NCBI GenBank assembly: GCA_019352035.1
Contig: JABBNZ010000023.1
Location: 1-46,983 of the forward strand
From: Pseudomonadota bacterium
GTDB taxonomy: Bacteria; Pseudomonadota; Gammaproteobacteria; Steroidobacterales; Steroidobacteraceae
DNA length: 46,983 nt
Direction: 5' to 3'
Shown here: in pieces, positions 10,711 to 19,632 of the stretch
Layout: each line of letters starts with the position of its first letter
How positions within the stretch are numbered: position 1 is the first letter of the stretch
Notes under the pieces: model-generated
The model's input: the letters and a program-made list of their open reading frames with translations, nothing else
Databases searched by the model: none
What the model was told of the DNA's origin: nothing
Program-made: the position numbers and the translations under genes

Positions 10711-10806
10711 GCGCAGGTCGAGGAGACGGTGGCGCTCGGGTCATGATGCACGGAAAATGCCGCGCACGTCTGCCTTTGAGGCGCCACCCAGTAGGAGGAT
10801 CATTCC

Positions 10807-11874
10807 ATGCGCTATCGGACACTCGGCAATACGGGCTTGCTCGTCTCGGAGATCTGCCTCGGGACCATGACTTTCGGCGGCAACGCCGGGCATTGGGCCG
10901 CGATTGCCGGGGTCGAGCAGGCCGCGGCGGATGAGATCGTGCGCCGCGCGCTCGATGCCGGCGTCAACTTCATAGATACCGCGGATGTGTATTCCGAAGG
11001 GCAGGCCGAGGAGATCACGGGCAAGGCGATCAGGAGTTCGGGACGGCCGCGCACGGCGGTGGTGCTCGCCACGAAGGTCTTCGGGCCCACCGGGCAGGGT
11101 GTCAATGACCGCGGCGCCTCGCGGGGCCACATCATGGACGGCATCAAGGCGAGCCTGAAGCGTCTGGGCACCGACTACATCGATCTCTACCAGATCCACG
11201 GGTTCGATCAAGTCACGCCGGTGGAGGAGACGCTGCGTGCGCTGGATGACCTCGTGCGGCAGGGCTGTATCCGTTACGTCGGCGTCTCCAACTGGCCGGC
11301 GTGGCACCTCATGAAGGCGCTGGGACTCGCGGACCGCTGCGGCTGGAGCCGGCCGGTCTCGCTGCAGGCGTACTACACGATCGCCGGTCGCGATCTCGAG
11401 CGGGAGCTGGTGCCGCTGTTGCAGGCGCAGACAGTGGGCCTCATGGTCTGGAGTCCGCTCGCGGGCGGCCTGCTCACCGGCAAGTTCACCCGCGACGGCG
11501 AGGGCCCGGGGGATGCGCGGCGCGCCTCGTTCGATTTTCCGCCCGTGAATCGGGAGCGTGTCTACGATTGCGTGGATGCCATGCGTGCGATCGCCGATGA
11601 GCGCGGCATCTCGATCGCGCGCGTGGCGCTCGCCTACGTGCTCGCCAAGCCCTTCGTCACGGCGGTGATCATCGGCGCCAAGAGCATGAAGCAGCTCGAG
11701 GACAATCTTGCCGCGAGCGAGGTGACCCTCACGGCGCAGGAGATGTCGAGGCTCGACCAGGTGAGCGCGCTGCCGCCCGAGTATCCCGGCTGGATGATCG
11801 AGTTTCAGGGCGCGCGCAACACCCGCGAGAGTGGCGGGAAGAGCGAGAGCGGCGGGAAGAGCGAAGGTCAGTGA
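10807..11874 (+). CDS. Aldo/keto reductase with repetitive C-terminal tail
   Basis: NADPH-dependent carbonyl reductase of the AKR superfamily, 355 residues, TIM-barrel fold. The catalytic tetrad is visible: D57 and Y62 in NFIDTADVYSEG, K90 in LATK, H131 in YQIHGFD. The cofactor loop VIIGAKSMKQLEDNL lies near the end. A strong ribosome site AGGAGGA (about 10793-10799) precedes the ATG. The last residues form a polar tail with two in-frame 18-bp tandem copies (11827-11844 and 11845-11862) encoding ESGGKS twice, outside the catalytic barrel. It runs convergent with an Old Yellow Enzyme gene, only 10 bp apart. The likely general role is reduction of aldehydes or ketones; the substrate is unknown. 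Confidence 0.93.
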   Translation: MRYRTLGNTGLLVSEICLGTMTFGGNAGHWAAIAGVEQAAADEIVRRALDAGVNFIDTADVYSEGQAEEITGKAIRSSGRPRTAVVLATKVFGPTGQGVNDRGASRGHIMDGIKASLKRLGTDYIDLYQIHGFDQVTPVEETLRALDDLVRQGCIRYVGVSNWPAWHLMKALGLADRCGWSRPVSLQAYYTIAGRDLERELVPLLQAQTVGLMVWSPLAGGLLTGKFTRDGEGPGDARRASFDFPPVNRERVYDCVDAMRAIADERGISIARVALAYVLAKPFVTAVIIGAKSMKQLEDNLAASEVTLTAQEMSRLDQVSALPPEYPGWMIEFQGARNTRESGGKSESGGKSEGQ

Positions 11875-11884
11875 GCGCTCGGCC

Positions 11885-12982
11885 TCAGGCCTGAGCACGC
11901 GCGCCTTCGGTCCGATCCGGCGCTTGCGTGTTGCCGAGCGCCGGATAGTCCGTGTAGCCGGAGGCGCCCCCGCTGTAGAAGGTCTCGGGTCGCGGCGCAT
12001 TGAGCTCTGCTTCGGCGAGCAAGCGCGCCGGCAGATCGGGGTTGGCGAGGAAAAGCTTGCCGAAGGCGACCGCGTCGGCTCGGCCGGAGTCGAGCGCCTG
12101 CTGCGCGCTCTCGCGCGTGAATTGCTCGTTGGCAATGTAGACGCCGCCGAAGGCGGTCCTGAGCTGCGGACCGAGGCTGTCGGCACCCACATGCTCGCGC
12201 GCGCAGATGAAGGCGATCCGGCGGCGGCCGAGCTCCCGGGCGACATGGCCAAAGGTGGCCGCGCGATCGGAATCTCCCATGGAGTGCGAGTCGCCGCGCG
12301 GTGCGAGGTGCACACCGACGCGGCCGGCTCCCCACACGGATATCGCCGCGTCAGTCACCTCCAGCAGCAGCCGCGCGCGATTCTCGATGGGACCGCCGTA
12401 GTCGTCATCGCGGCGGTTGGTGCTGTCCTGCAGAAACTGATCGAGCAGATAGCCGTTGGCTCCGTGCAGCTCGACGCCGTCGAAGCCTGCGAGCTCGGCA
12501 TTTTGCGCGCCGCGCGCGAAAGCGGCCACGATCTGCGGAATCTCCTCGCGCTCGAGGGCTCGCGGGGTCACGAAGGGCGTCGGGGGGCGCACCAGACTGA
12601 CGTTTCCAGCCGGTGCGATGGCGCTTGGTGCGACAGGCAGTTTCCCATCGAGGAAGACGGGATGCGAGATCCTGCCGACGTGCCAGAGCTGCAGGAACAT
12701 CCGTCCGCCGGCGGCGTGGACCGCCCGAGTGATTTGCTTCCAGCCCGCCACCTGCTCCGGCGACCAGATGCCCGGCGTGTCCGCGTATCCGACGCCCATC
12801 GGCGTCACGACGGTGGCTTCCGACAGGATGAGCCCTGCGGATGCGCGCTGCGCGTAGTACCGCGCCATCAGTGCGTTCGGTGTGCGGCTCACGCCCGCGC
12901 GGCTGCGGGTGAGGGGAGCCATCAGGATGCGATTGGGCAGCAGCAGATCGCCGACCTTGAGCGGATCGAAAAGCGAGGGCAT
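11885..12982 (-). CDS. NADH:flavin oxidoreductase / Old Yellow Enzyme (NemA-like alkene reductase)
   Basis: FMN-dependent ene-reductase of 365 residues that reduces activated C=C bonds, nitro compounds or maleimides with NAD(P)H. Family features are the N-terminal LLPNRILMAPLTRSRA, FLQLWHVGRISHP, the substrate-binding HGANGYLLDQFLQ, and NRRDDDYGGPIENR. Near the C-terminus, ADAVAFGKLFLANPDLPARL binds the FMN phosphate. Length and motifs match NemA/OYE class enzymes. The neighbouring convergent aldo/keto reductase suggests a small set of reductive electrophile-detoxification genes, but no shared promoter is possible in this orientation. No NemR-like regulator is present. Confidence 0.93.
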   Translation of the reverse strand: MPSLFDPLKVGDLLLPNRILMAPLTRSRAGVSRTPNALMARYYAQRASAGLILSEATVVTPMGVGYADTPGIWSPEQVAGWKQITRAVHAAGGRMFLQLWHVGRISHPVFLDGKLPVAPSAIAPAGNVSLVRPPTPFVTPRALEREEIPQIVAAFARGAQNAELAGFDGVELHGANGYLLDQFLQDSTNRRDDDYGGPIENRARLLLEVTDAAISVWGAGRVGVHLAPRGDSHSMGDSDRAATFGHVARELGRRRIAFICAREHVGADSLGPQLRTAFGGVYIANEQFTRESAQQALDSGRADAVAFGKLFLANPDLPARLLAEAELNAPRPETFYSGGASGYTDYPALGNTQAPDRTEGARAQA

Positions 12983-13104
12983 CGGGACTCTCGTGTCTTT
13001 ACGGTTCGATTGATTGCACTACGGAATCGCGGGATTGCGGCATTCCCCGGGTGAGCGGCGGCTGTCTATTCCCGAAGGGGGACGACGGCTGCTTCCCGGA
13101 TGCG

Positions 13105-14280
13105 CTACCCGAGCTTCAGCAGCTGGCTGATCAGTGCGTCGGCCTTGATCTCCTCGCCGCTGAGCGCCATGGCGAGCAGCTCGCCGCCGAGCTGCGGCAG
13201 CGTCAGGAGGACATCCGGCCGGGTGCGCGCGACGCGGCCGGTGTTGCGCGTGTCGCCGACCGCGGCGACGGTGCGCACGTTGGGGTTCAATTCCTTGGCG
13301 GCGAGCACCACGAAGGCATTGTAGGAATCATCATCGCTCAGCGCCAGGACCGCGCGCGCTTCATCCACGTTGATGCGGCGCAGTATCTCCGTATCGCTGC
13401 CGTCGCCGACGATGAAGTCCTCGGGCGGGTCCGCCTCCGCATCGGGCTTCTCCGACAGCACCGCCGTCGTTTGCAGGCCGCGCGCGGTGAGGGCGCGGGC
13501 GGCATCCTGGGCGAGCGGGCCGTCCCCCACCACGATGACATGAGAGGCGCGTTTCATCTTTCTCTTCCTCGGCTGCAGCAGGTTCATCAACCGCTTGTCG
13601 ATGAGCGGGGCGACGATGGCCGGAAGCGCCGTGGCGAATACCGCGAGCCCGAACACGATGAGCGAGACCGTGAAGAGGCGCGCCGGGGCGCTGTGCGGGG
13701 TGATGTCGCCGTAGCCCACGGTCGACATGGTGATGACCGTGAAGTAGACGGCATCGGTGAAGGTGGTGATCTTCGGCGTGAAGCCGCTGCCGAGCACGTA
13801 GGAGCCGATCACCCCGTAGCCCAAGGTCACGAGGACGCCCATCAGGGCAAAGAGCGTCGCGGTGGTGAGGCTCACGCGGTTGAAGCTGCGCCCGGAGACG
13901 AGCAGCAGGAGCAGCAGCAGCACGCTGAAGATCTCGAGCGACCGGGAGGCGGTGGAGAGCGGGGAGAAGACCTCCAGCGCCACGGTCGAGGCCGCCAGCA
14001 GCAGCGCGATCACCCATGCCAGCCGGGAGCGCCAGAGAAGCCCGATCGCGACGAGAACGAGAAGCCCGCCGATGGCTTCCTGCGGCGCGCCGCGGATCTC
14101 CGGCACGCCAAGGCCGCCGGCCAGCGTGACGATGGAATTTCCCGCGCTGAGCAGCCGCGGCAAGGACCCGGAGGTCAGGATGATCTGCAGCAGGCCCGTG
14201 GCGCCCACGAGGATCGCGAGCGGGACGTGCGGGAACCACGCATTCGCGTGCAGGAACCGCGCGATACGGTTGCGGGCCAT
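13105..14280 (-). CDS. Potassium channel protein with RCK/TrkA-N domain
   Basis: A Kch-like K+ channel of 391 residues from the ATG 14280. Several hydrophobic helices (for example LLVLVAIGLLWRSRLAWVIALLLAAS) precede the pore, whose selectivity filter TVGYGD is at residues 187-192, followed by an inner helix. After a basic linker (RKRKMKRAS) comes a Rossmann-type TrkA-N domain (HVIVVGDGPLAQDAARAL) that senses cytoplasmic nucleotide or ion ligands. An alternative GTG start at 14376 overlaps the stop of the upstream FmdB-like gene in the string GTGAATAG and would add 32 residues. That overlap would allow translational coupling, so the true start is uncertain. No Shine-Dalgarno is strong at either site. 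Confidence 0.9.
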   Translation of the reverse strand: MARNRIARFLHANAWFPHVPLAILVGATGLLQIILTSGSLPRLLSAGNSIVTLAGGLGVPEIRGAPQEAIGGLLVLVAIGLLWRSRLAWVIALLLAASTVALEVFSPLSTASRSLEIFSVLLLLLLLVSGRSFNRVSLTTATLFALMGVLVTLGYGVIGSYVLGSGFTPKITTFTDAVYFTVITMSTVGYGDITPHSAPARLFTVSLIVFGLAVFATALPAIVAPLIDKRLMNLLQPRKRKMKRASHVIVVGDGPLAQDAARALTARGLQTTAVLSEKPDAEADPPEDFIVGDGSDTEILRRINVDEARAVLALSDDDSYNAFVVLAAKELNPNVRTVAAVGDTRNTGRVARTRPDVLLTLPQLGGELLAMALSGEEIKADALISQLLKLG

Positions 14281-14368
14281 CTGCACCGACAGCGGGAAGG
14301 CCGTCGGCAGGCGCACTTTGCGGGAGATCGAGGCGGGGGTCGGCGACCCGCTCTGCGGCGACGGCCCG

Positions 14369-14632
14369 CTATTCACCGATGCCGCACGCTCCCGAGCCGC
14401 AAAAGCCGCTGCCGCAGCCGGGGGCGGCGCACGCGGGCTCGCTCGTGCTCGTGCCCGCATGGATGAAGCCGGCCGAGATCAGCTTCTCGACGCAAGAGCG
14501 CGGATCGGTCTTGCCGGGGGCGATCCCGGCGCGCTCGCACAGCTCACCCCAGCTCGAGAGCCGCTCGGCCATGTTGTGACGCACCTCGACCAGCCGGCCA
14601 TTGGCCTCACAGCGATATTCGTACATCGGCAC
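14369..14632 (-). CDS. FmdB-like zinc-ribbon protein (divergent)
   Basis: An 87-residue small protein. The opening MPMYEYRCEANG is that of FmdB-type putative zinc ribbons, and a GTG start at 14632 is supported by GGAG eight bases upstream. The canonical CxxCG knuckle is damaged: the first Cys is present at residue 8 but Asn stands where the second Cys is expected. A C-terminal Gly/Cys tail (GCGSGFCGSGACG) supplies further cysteines. The middle (ERLSSWGELCERAGIAPGKTD) is helical and not typical of short FmdB proteins. FmdB proteins are proposed regulators, but the function is unproven. It overlaps or abuts the K+ channel gene and is divergent from the PLP dehydratase. Confidence 0.72.
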   Translation of the reverse strand: MPMYEYRCEANGRLVEVRHNMAERLSSWGELCERAGIAPGKTDPRSCVEKLISAGFIHAGTSTSEPACAAPGCGSGFCGSGACGIGE

Positions 14633-14755
14633 CGTGGTTCTCCGCCAGCCTGCCCATCGGAATCGATGGGGCCGCCGGCGCGAATACTAGCAGGAGCCCG
14701 CACCGGGCGTGGAGAGACCCTGAGCCGGGCACGTGCCTGCTATATTGCAGGGACC

Positions 14756-15775
14756 ATGGCCGATTCGAGCAATCCCAGCGCGGCTTCGACCCCGGAGAGC
14801 TTCCCGGTGACATTCGCCGATGTGGAAGCGGCGGCGGCGCGGCTCGAGGGCGTGGCCCATCGCACGCCGGTGATGACCTCGCGAACGGCGGACGCGAGGG
14901 CGGAAGGGCGGCTTTTTTTCAAATGCGAGAACCTGCAGCGGGGCGGCGCGTTCAAGTTTCGCGGCGCCTACAACGCCGTCGCCGCTTTGAGCGAGGGCCA
15001 GCGCCGGCAGGGCGTGATCGCTTACTCCTCCGGCAATCATGCCCAGGCGGTGGCGCTCGCGGGACGGCTGCAAGGGGTGGCAACGACGATCGTGATGCCC
15101 AAGGACGCTCCGGGCGCCAAGGTGAGTGCGACACGGGAGTATGGCGGCGAGATCATCTTCTACGACCGCTACACCGAGAACCGCGAGGAGATCTGTGCCG
15201 CATTGGCGGCCGAACGCGGCGCGACCGTCATTCCGCCGTATGATCATCCGCAGGTGATCGCCGGCCAGGGTACGGCCGCCCGCGAGCTCTTCGGTGCCGC
15301 GGGCGAGCTCGATGTCCTGCTGGTGAGCCTCGGCGGAGGGGGGCTGCTCGCGGGCAGCGCGCTGGCCGCCCAGGCGTTGAGTCCGCGATGCCGGGTGATC
15401 GGGGTCGAGCCCGAGGCGGGCAATGACGGCCAGCAGTCCTTCCGTGCGGGCCATGTCATCCGCATCCCGGTGCCGCGCTCCATCGCCGACGGAGCACTCA
15501 CGACTCACCTCGGCGAAAATAACTTCTCCATCATCCAGGCGCTGGTGCACGAGGTCGTCACCGTGACCGATGGGATGCTGGTCGAGACGATGAGATTTTT
15601 TGCCGAGCGGATGAAGATCGTCGTGGAGCCGACCGGGTGCCTGGGCGCCGCCGCGGCCTTCTCGAAGCAGCATCACCGCCCCGGCGAGCGCGTCGGGATC
15701 CTGATCAGCGGCGGCAACGTCGATCCGACGACCTACGCGGACCTACTGCGCCGCGCGACAGGCGCGCAGGTCTGA
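14756..15775 (+). CDS. PLP-dependent threonine/serine dehydratase family protein
   Basis: A 339-residue fold-type II PLP enzyme. It has the Schiff-base lysine K67 in GGAFKFRGAYN, the substrate loop SSGNHAQ (91-97), and the glycine-rich phosphate-binding loop SLGGGGLLAG. It has no C-terminal ACT regulatory domain, so it resembles catabolic threonine dehydratase, serine racemase/dehydratase or threo-3-hydroxyaspartate ammonia-lyase rather than long biosynthetic IlvA. Those activities cannot be separated by eye. The frame is open far upstream, but the protein homology starts at the ATG 14756. Its 3' end overlaps the convergent DUF2459 gene by 33 bp. Confidence 0.92.
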   Translation: MADSSNPSAASTPESFPVTFADVEAAAARLEGVAHRTPVMTSRTADARAEGRLFFKCENLQRGGAFKFRGAYNAVAALSEGQRRQGVIAYSSGNHAQAVALAGRLQGVATTIVMPKDAPGAKVSATREYGGEIIFYDRYTENREEICAALAAERGATVIPPYDHPQVIAGQGTAARELFGAAGELDVLLVSLGGGGLLAGSALAAQALSPRCRVIGVEPEAGNDGQQSFRAGHVIRIPVPRSIADGALTTHLGENNFSIIQALVHEVVTVTDGMLVETMRFFAERMKIVVEPTGCLGAAAAFSKQHHRPGERVGILISGGNVDPTTYADLLRRATGAQV

Positions 15776-16453
15776 CACCCTGCCGTCCACCTGACCCGAG
15801 AAGAGCACGCCGGTCGCGCTGATAGGCAGATGAGCGTACTCGAGCGCCGCGGCGGTCCACGTGTTGCACGTGTGCACGACGCTGTAATGCTCCGTCGAGG
15901 CGTAGAAGCGGCTGTCCGGAAAGGGTCCGGGTCCGATATCGACCGGATGGCCAGGCCGGACCAATGATTGCTCGATGTAGTGATCCATGCGCCACACCTG
16001 CCCGCGATCGGCGCACAGCCAATGAATATGGATGTCGCTCGCCGTCGGGCCGGAAGGCGCGGCCGCCGGCTGCACGAGCACCGTGCTCGGTGAGCGAAAG
16101 AGCGCCGCGATCGCATCCTCCGGCCCTGGATGAGATGACATGTAGAAGCGGCGGTTGCCCCAGCCGAAGCTGACGTACCTCGCGCCAGGGTCGTTGCGCA
16201 GCAGCGGGACCAGCGGGCCCAGCTCGGACGCCGGGAGCACGATGCCGGTGTGCCACCCGGCAATCAGCACCCCGATCTCCAAGGGCAGGGAGTCGGCGCC
16301 GGAGGGCACGAACGAGGAGGGTGGCGCGCCCATCTCGGCGGGCATTTCCGCGCAACTGCTCAGCGATGCGCACATACACAGCCATAGGAAGCCCCAGCGC
16401 GGTCCGCGGGAAGAGAGTGCCCGGCGGACACATCGCTGATCCGGCGGCGCCAT
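15743..16453 (-). CDS. DUF2459 (TIGR02117-like) lipoprotein
   Basis: A 236-residue protein with an N-terminal signal ending in a lipobox-like LSSC, so it is probably lipid-anchored. The body matches DUF2459: LIAGWHTGIVLPASEL, YVSFGWGNRRFYMSS, and a Cys/His-rich core VVHTCNTWTAAAL near the end. This conserved Cys and the two His suggest a papain-like arrangement, but no activity is established and I do not propose one. It is convergent with the PLP dehydratase, overlapping it by 33 bp, and is followed at a distance by the cyo operon on the same strand. Confidence 0.8.
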   Translation of the reverse strand: MAPPDQRCVRRALSSRGPRWGFLWLCMCASLSSCAEMPAEMGAPPSSFVPSGADSLPLEIGVLIAGWHTGIVLPASELGPLVPLLRNDPGARYVSFGWGNRRFYMSSHPGPEDAIAALFRSPSTVLVQPAAAPSGPTASDIHIHWLCADRGQVWRMDHYIEQSLVRPGHPVDIGPGPFPDSRFYASTEHYSVVHTCNTWTAAALEYAHLPISATGVLFSGQVDGRVSDLRACRAAQ

Positions 16454-16517
16454 GGGGAAGATAGGGCGGTGACTGCGACGTGGGCGACCGATCGCGCGGC
16501 GCTCCTGGTCGGGGGGA

Positions 16518-16931
16518 TCAGCCGCCGCGCTGCTGCATCAGCGCCTTCACCGGGACCATGTTGGCGTTCATGTGATACATGACCCAGATCGAGCCGAAGA
16601 AGATCAGCGACACGATGAGCACGCCGAAGGCGAGCGCGAGCGCGTTGTTGGTGTTGTCGGGAGAGGTCGTCAGGTGCAGGAAGAAGACGAGGTGCACGCC
16701 GACCTGGGCGAGCCCCAGCACGATGAGCGCCATGACGATGCCCGGGCCGTAGATCACGTGCTCATCGAGTGCCCAGAACGAGGCGGCCGTCAGGACGGCG
16801 GCGAGCACGAGCCCGATGATGTAGCCGCGCAGCTCCGTGCCGAGGCTCGGGTGCTCGTGCGGCGGGCCGCCGGCGACCTGCTCCTCGCCGATGTGAGAGC
16901 CCAAATTGAATTCTTCGCGGTTCGTGCTCAA
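16518..16931 (-). CDS. cyoD: Cytochrome bo3 ubiquinol oxidase subunit IV
   Basis: Small accessory subunit (137 residues) of the bo3-type quinol oxidase, needed for assembly and stability of the complex. It has three transmembrane helices (LRGYIIGLVLAAVLTAASFW, a middle helix around GIVMALIVLGLAQVGVHLVF, and LAFGVLIVSLIFFGSIWVMY). The motif QVGVHLVFFLHL is characteristic of CyoD. The start is an unusual TTG at 16931 that overlaps the cyoC stop in the string TTGA, implying coupled translation. It is the last cyo gene here; no cyoE (heme O synthase) follows within the window. Confidence 0.93.
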   Translation of the reverse strand: MSTNREEFNLGSHIGEEQVAGGPPHEHPSLGTELRGYIIGLVLAAVLTAASFWALDEHVIYGPGIVMALIVLGLAQVGVHLVFFLHLTTSPDNTNNALALAFGVLIVSLIFFGSIWVMYHMNANMVPVKALMQQRGG

Positions 16932-17599
16932 GGGGTGATCCTCCCGATGAGGTATACGACGGTGAAAATGCCGATCCAGATGATGTCGAGCGCGTGCCAG
17001 AAGAGCGAGAAGCACAGATACCGGTGACGGATGTTCTCCTTGAAGCCCTTGGCCGCGAACTGCGCCATCATGGTCCCGAGCCAGAGGAGCCCCGCGGTCA
17101 CGTGCGCGCCGTGACATCCGACCAGGGAGAAGAAGGCGGTGAGGAAGGCGCTGTGGGTGGGTCCGTAGCCGCGGGTCACGAGGCCGGCGAACTCGTGCGC
17201 CTCGAGCATGATGAAGGTCAGGCCGAAGGCTCCGGTGACGGCCAGCGCGACTTCGGTCCAGAGCAGGCTCCGCCGTCCCACCGCGAGGCTCGCGAGCCCG
17301 CAGGAGAAGCTCGAGAGGAGCAGACATGCGGTCTCCTGCGCGGTGTTGCGCAGGTCGAAGATTGCAGGTCCCGGACCGCCGTTGCGGGCGTGGATCAGCA
17401 CCGTGTACGCGGCGAAGAAGCAGGAGAAGAGGACGACGTCGGACAGGATGAAGATCCAGAAGCCATAACCCACCACGATGCGCTTGGGCGCGGGTCCGCC
17501 GCCGCCGTGTCCGGTGTACTCCGGTGCGCCGGTGGAGGGACCGTGGCCCAGGTGGTAAGGATCGCGGCCGGTGCGCAGCGCGCTGCTGGGGGCGCTCAT
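16928..17599 (-). CDS. cyoC: Cytochrome bo3 ubiquinol oxidase subunit III
   Basis: Subunit III of the proton-pumping quinol oxidase, 223 residues with five predicted membrane helices. Recognisable wording includes GFWIFILSDVVLFSCFFAAY, ETACLLLSSFSCGLA, a long helix FGLTFIMLEAHEF with the conserved Glu, and CHGAHVTAGLLWLGTMM. The C-terminal LFWHALDIIWIGIFTVVYL is the family hallmark. The ATG at 17599 shares ATGA with the cyoB stop, and its own stop shares TTGA with cyoD, so the four genes form one tightly packed operon. Confidence 0.95.
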   Translation of the reverse strand: MSAPSSALRTGRDPYHLGHGPSTGAPEYTGHGGGGPAPKRIVVGYGFWIFILSDVVLFSCFFAAYTVLIHARNGGPGPAIFDLRNTAQETACLLLSSFSCGLASLAVGRRSLLWTEVALAVTGAFGLTFIMLEAHEFAGLVTRGYGPTHSAFLTAFFSLVGCHGAHVTAGLLWLGTMMAQFAAKGFKENIRHRYLCFSLFWHALDIIWIGIFTVVYLIGRITP

Positions 17600-19632
17600 T
17601 CGTGGCTCTCTTGCTGTGACTCGCGCTCGGCCATGCGTTCCTGCAGGCGCGTGGTGCGCGCGGCGCGATTGGCGCGGTCCAGACGGGCGACTTCCTCGGC
17701 GGGAATCAGCTCCTCGTCGTGGTCCCGCCAGGCGAAAACGACGAAGGTGGCATACGAGCCCACGAGCCCGAGGATCACCAGCCACCAGATGTGCCAGATG
17801 AGCGCGAACCCCGTGACCACCGCGAAGAAGGCGGTGACGAATCCCGTGGGGCTGTTGCGCGGCATCAGGATCGCCTCGTACCGCGGCTCCGGCCTGACCA
17901 GCTGTCCGATCTCACGGGCGCGGGTCTTCATGTCCCAGTAGGGCTCCTGATCGGCGACGTTGGGCAGCGCCGCGAAGTTGAAAGCCGGCGGCGGCGAGGA
18001 GGTCGCCCATTCGAGATTGCGCCCATCCCACGGGTCACCCGTGAGGTCGCGCCGCCGGTCGCGGGTGCGGACGGAGACGACGATCTGCGCGATCTGCGCG
18101 AGGATGCCGAGGAGGATGATGACCACGCCCCCGGCCATGACGAGCAGCCAGGGGCGCCACTCGGCGACGTCGTAGCTCTGCAGCCGCCGCGTCATGCCCT
18201 CGAGGCCGACGATGTATCCCGGCCCCCAGGCCACCCAGAGGCCGATGTTCCACAGCCAGAACGCCCATTTGCCGAGCCGCTCATCGAGCACGAAGCCGAA
18301 CGCCTTCGGGAACCAGTAGGTGTACCCGGCGAACGCCCCGAACACCACGGCGGAGATGATGACGTTGTGGAAGTGGGCGACCAGAAAGAGGCTGTTGTGG
18401 AGCTGGAAGTCCGCGGGCGGCACCGCCATGAGCACTCCCGTCATGCCGCCGATCGTGAAGCTCACCATGAAGCCGATGGCCCAGAGCATCGGCGTGCGCA
18501 GGCGCACGGTGCCCCCGTACATGGTGAAGAGCCAGTTGAAGATCTTCACGCCGGTCGGAATGGCGATGATCATCGAGGCGATGCCGAAGATGCTGTTGAC
18601 CGTCGCGCCCGCCCCCATGGTGAAGAAGTGGTGGAGCCACACCATGAAGGAGATGATGCAGATCGCCATGGTGGCGTAGATCATCGAGCGGTAGCCGAAC
18701 AGCGGCTTCGAGGAGAACGTCGAGACGACCTCGGAGAAGATGCCGAAGGCGGGCAAGGCGAGGATGTAGACCTCCGGGTGGCCCCACGCCCAGATGAGGT
18801 TCATGAAGAGCATCGAGTTGCCGCCGGCCGTATCGGTGAAGAAATGGAAGCCGACGTAGCGGTCGAGGAGCAGCATCCCGAGCGTCGCCGTGAGGACCGG
18901 GAAGGCGGCGACGATGAGCAGGTTCGCGGCGAGCGCGGTCCAGCAGAACATCGGCATCCGGGTGTAATGCATACCGGGCGCGCGCAGCTTGAGGATCGTG
19001 GTCACGAAGTTGACCCCGGTCATCAGGGTGCCTATCCCTGAGATCTGGATGGCCCAGCAGTAGTAGTCCACCCCGACGCCGGGGGAGTAGCGCAGCTCCG
19101 AGAGCGGGGGGTAGGGAAGCCAGCCGGTGCGGTCGAACTGGCCGATGAGGAGCGAGAGGTTGACGAGGAGCGCGCCCGCGGCGGTGAGCCAGAAGCTCAC
19201 CGAGTTGAGCGTCGGAAACGCCACGTCGCGCACGCCGAGCTGCAGCGGCACGATGAGATTCATCAGGCCGATCATGAAGGGCATGGCGACGAAGAAGATC
19301 ATGATCGTGCCGTGCGCGGAGAAGACCTGGTCGAAGTGCGACGGCGGCAGGAATCCGGGCGCCCTGAAGGCGATCGCCTGCTGGGTGCGCATCATGATGG
19401 CGTCGATGAACCCGCGCAGCAGCATCACGCTGCCGAGCATGAAGTACATAATGCCGATGCGCTTGTGGTCGACGCTCGTGATCCACTCGCGCCACAGATA
19501 GGGGACGTGGCCCTTGCGCCAGACCCACACGAGGATGGCGATCAGGACCAGAAATACGGCGAGGCCCGAGAAGAGCGGCAGCGGCTCTTCGAGCGGAAAG
19601 GCCTGCCAGGTGAGCTTCCCGAGAAGTGTCAT
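17596..19632 (-). CDS. cyoB: Cytochrome bo3 ubiquinol oxidase subunit I
   Basis: Catalytic heme-copper subunit (678 residues) that reduces O2 to water with ubiquinol and pumps protons across the inner membrane. All metal ligands are present: low-spin heme ligands H107 (FSAHGTI) and H422, high-spin heme ligand H420 (VAHFHNV), and CuB ligands H285, H334 and H335. Y289 in GHPEVY supplies the cross-linked Tyr. These are shifted by one from the E. coli numbering. The gene starts at 19632 within the ATGA overlap with cyoA and ends in an ATGA overlap with cyoC. Length and order match the classical cyo operon. Confidence 0.98.
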   Translation of the reverse strand: MTLLGKLTWQAFPLEEPLPLFSGLAVFLVLIAILVWVWRKGHVPYLWREWITSVDHKRIGIMYFMLGSVMLLRGFIDAIMMRTQQAIAFRAPGFLPPSHFDQVFSAHGTIMIFFVAMPFMIGLMNLIVPLQLGVRDVAFPTLNSVSFWLTAAGALLVNLSLLIGQFDRTGWLPYPPLSELRYSPGVGVDYYCWAIQISGIGTLMTGVNFVTTILKLRAPGMHYTRMPMFCWTALAANLLIVAAFPVLTATLGMLLLDRYVGFHFFTDTAGGNSMLFMNLIWAWGHPEVYILALPAFGIFSEVVSTFSSKPLFGYRSMIYATMAICIISFMVWLHHFFTMGAGATVNSIFGIASMIIAIPTGVKIFNWLFTMYGGTVRLRTPMLWAIGFMVSFTIGGMTGVLMAVPPADFQLHNSLFLVAHFHNVIISAVVFGAFAGYTYWFPKAFGFVLDERLGKWAFWLWNIGLWVAWGPGYIVGLEGMTRRLQSYDVAEWRPWLLVMAGGVVIILLGILAQIAQIVVSVRTRDRRRDLTGDPWDGRNLEWATSSPPPAFNFAALPNVADQEPYWDMKTRAREIGQLVRPEPRYEAILMPRNSPTGFVTAFFAVVTGFALIWHIWWLVILGLVGSYATFVVFAWRDHDEELIPAEEVARLDRANRAARTTRLQERMAERESQQESHE

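Noticed and set aside
9314-10822. One long minus-strand frame joining the metallo-hydrolase with upstream sequence
   Set aside because: The upstream part overlaps the flavodoxin-like gene in another frame; only the MBL portion is protein-like.
13862-14755. In-frame extension upstream of the PLP dehydratase
   Set aside because: It runs over the K+ channel and FmdB-like genes on the other strand and has Ser/Arg-rich shadow composition; protein similarity begins at ATG 14756.
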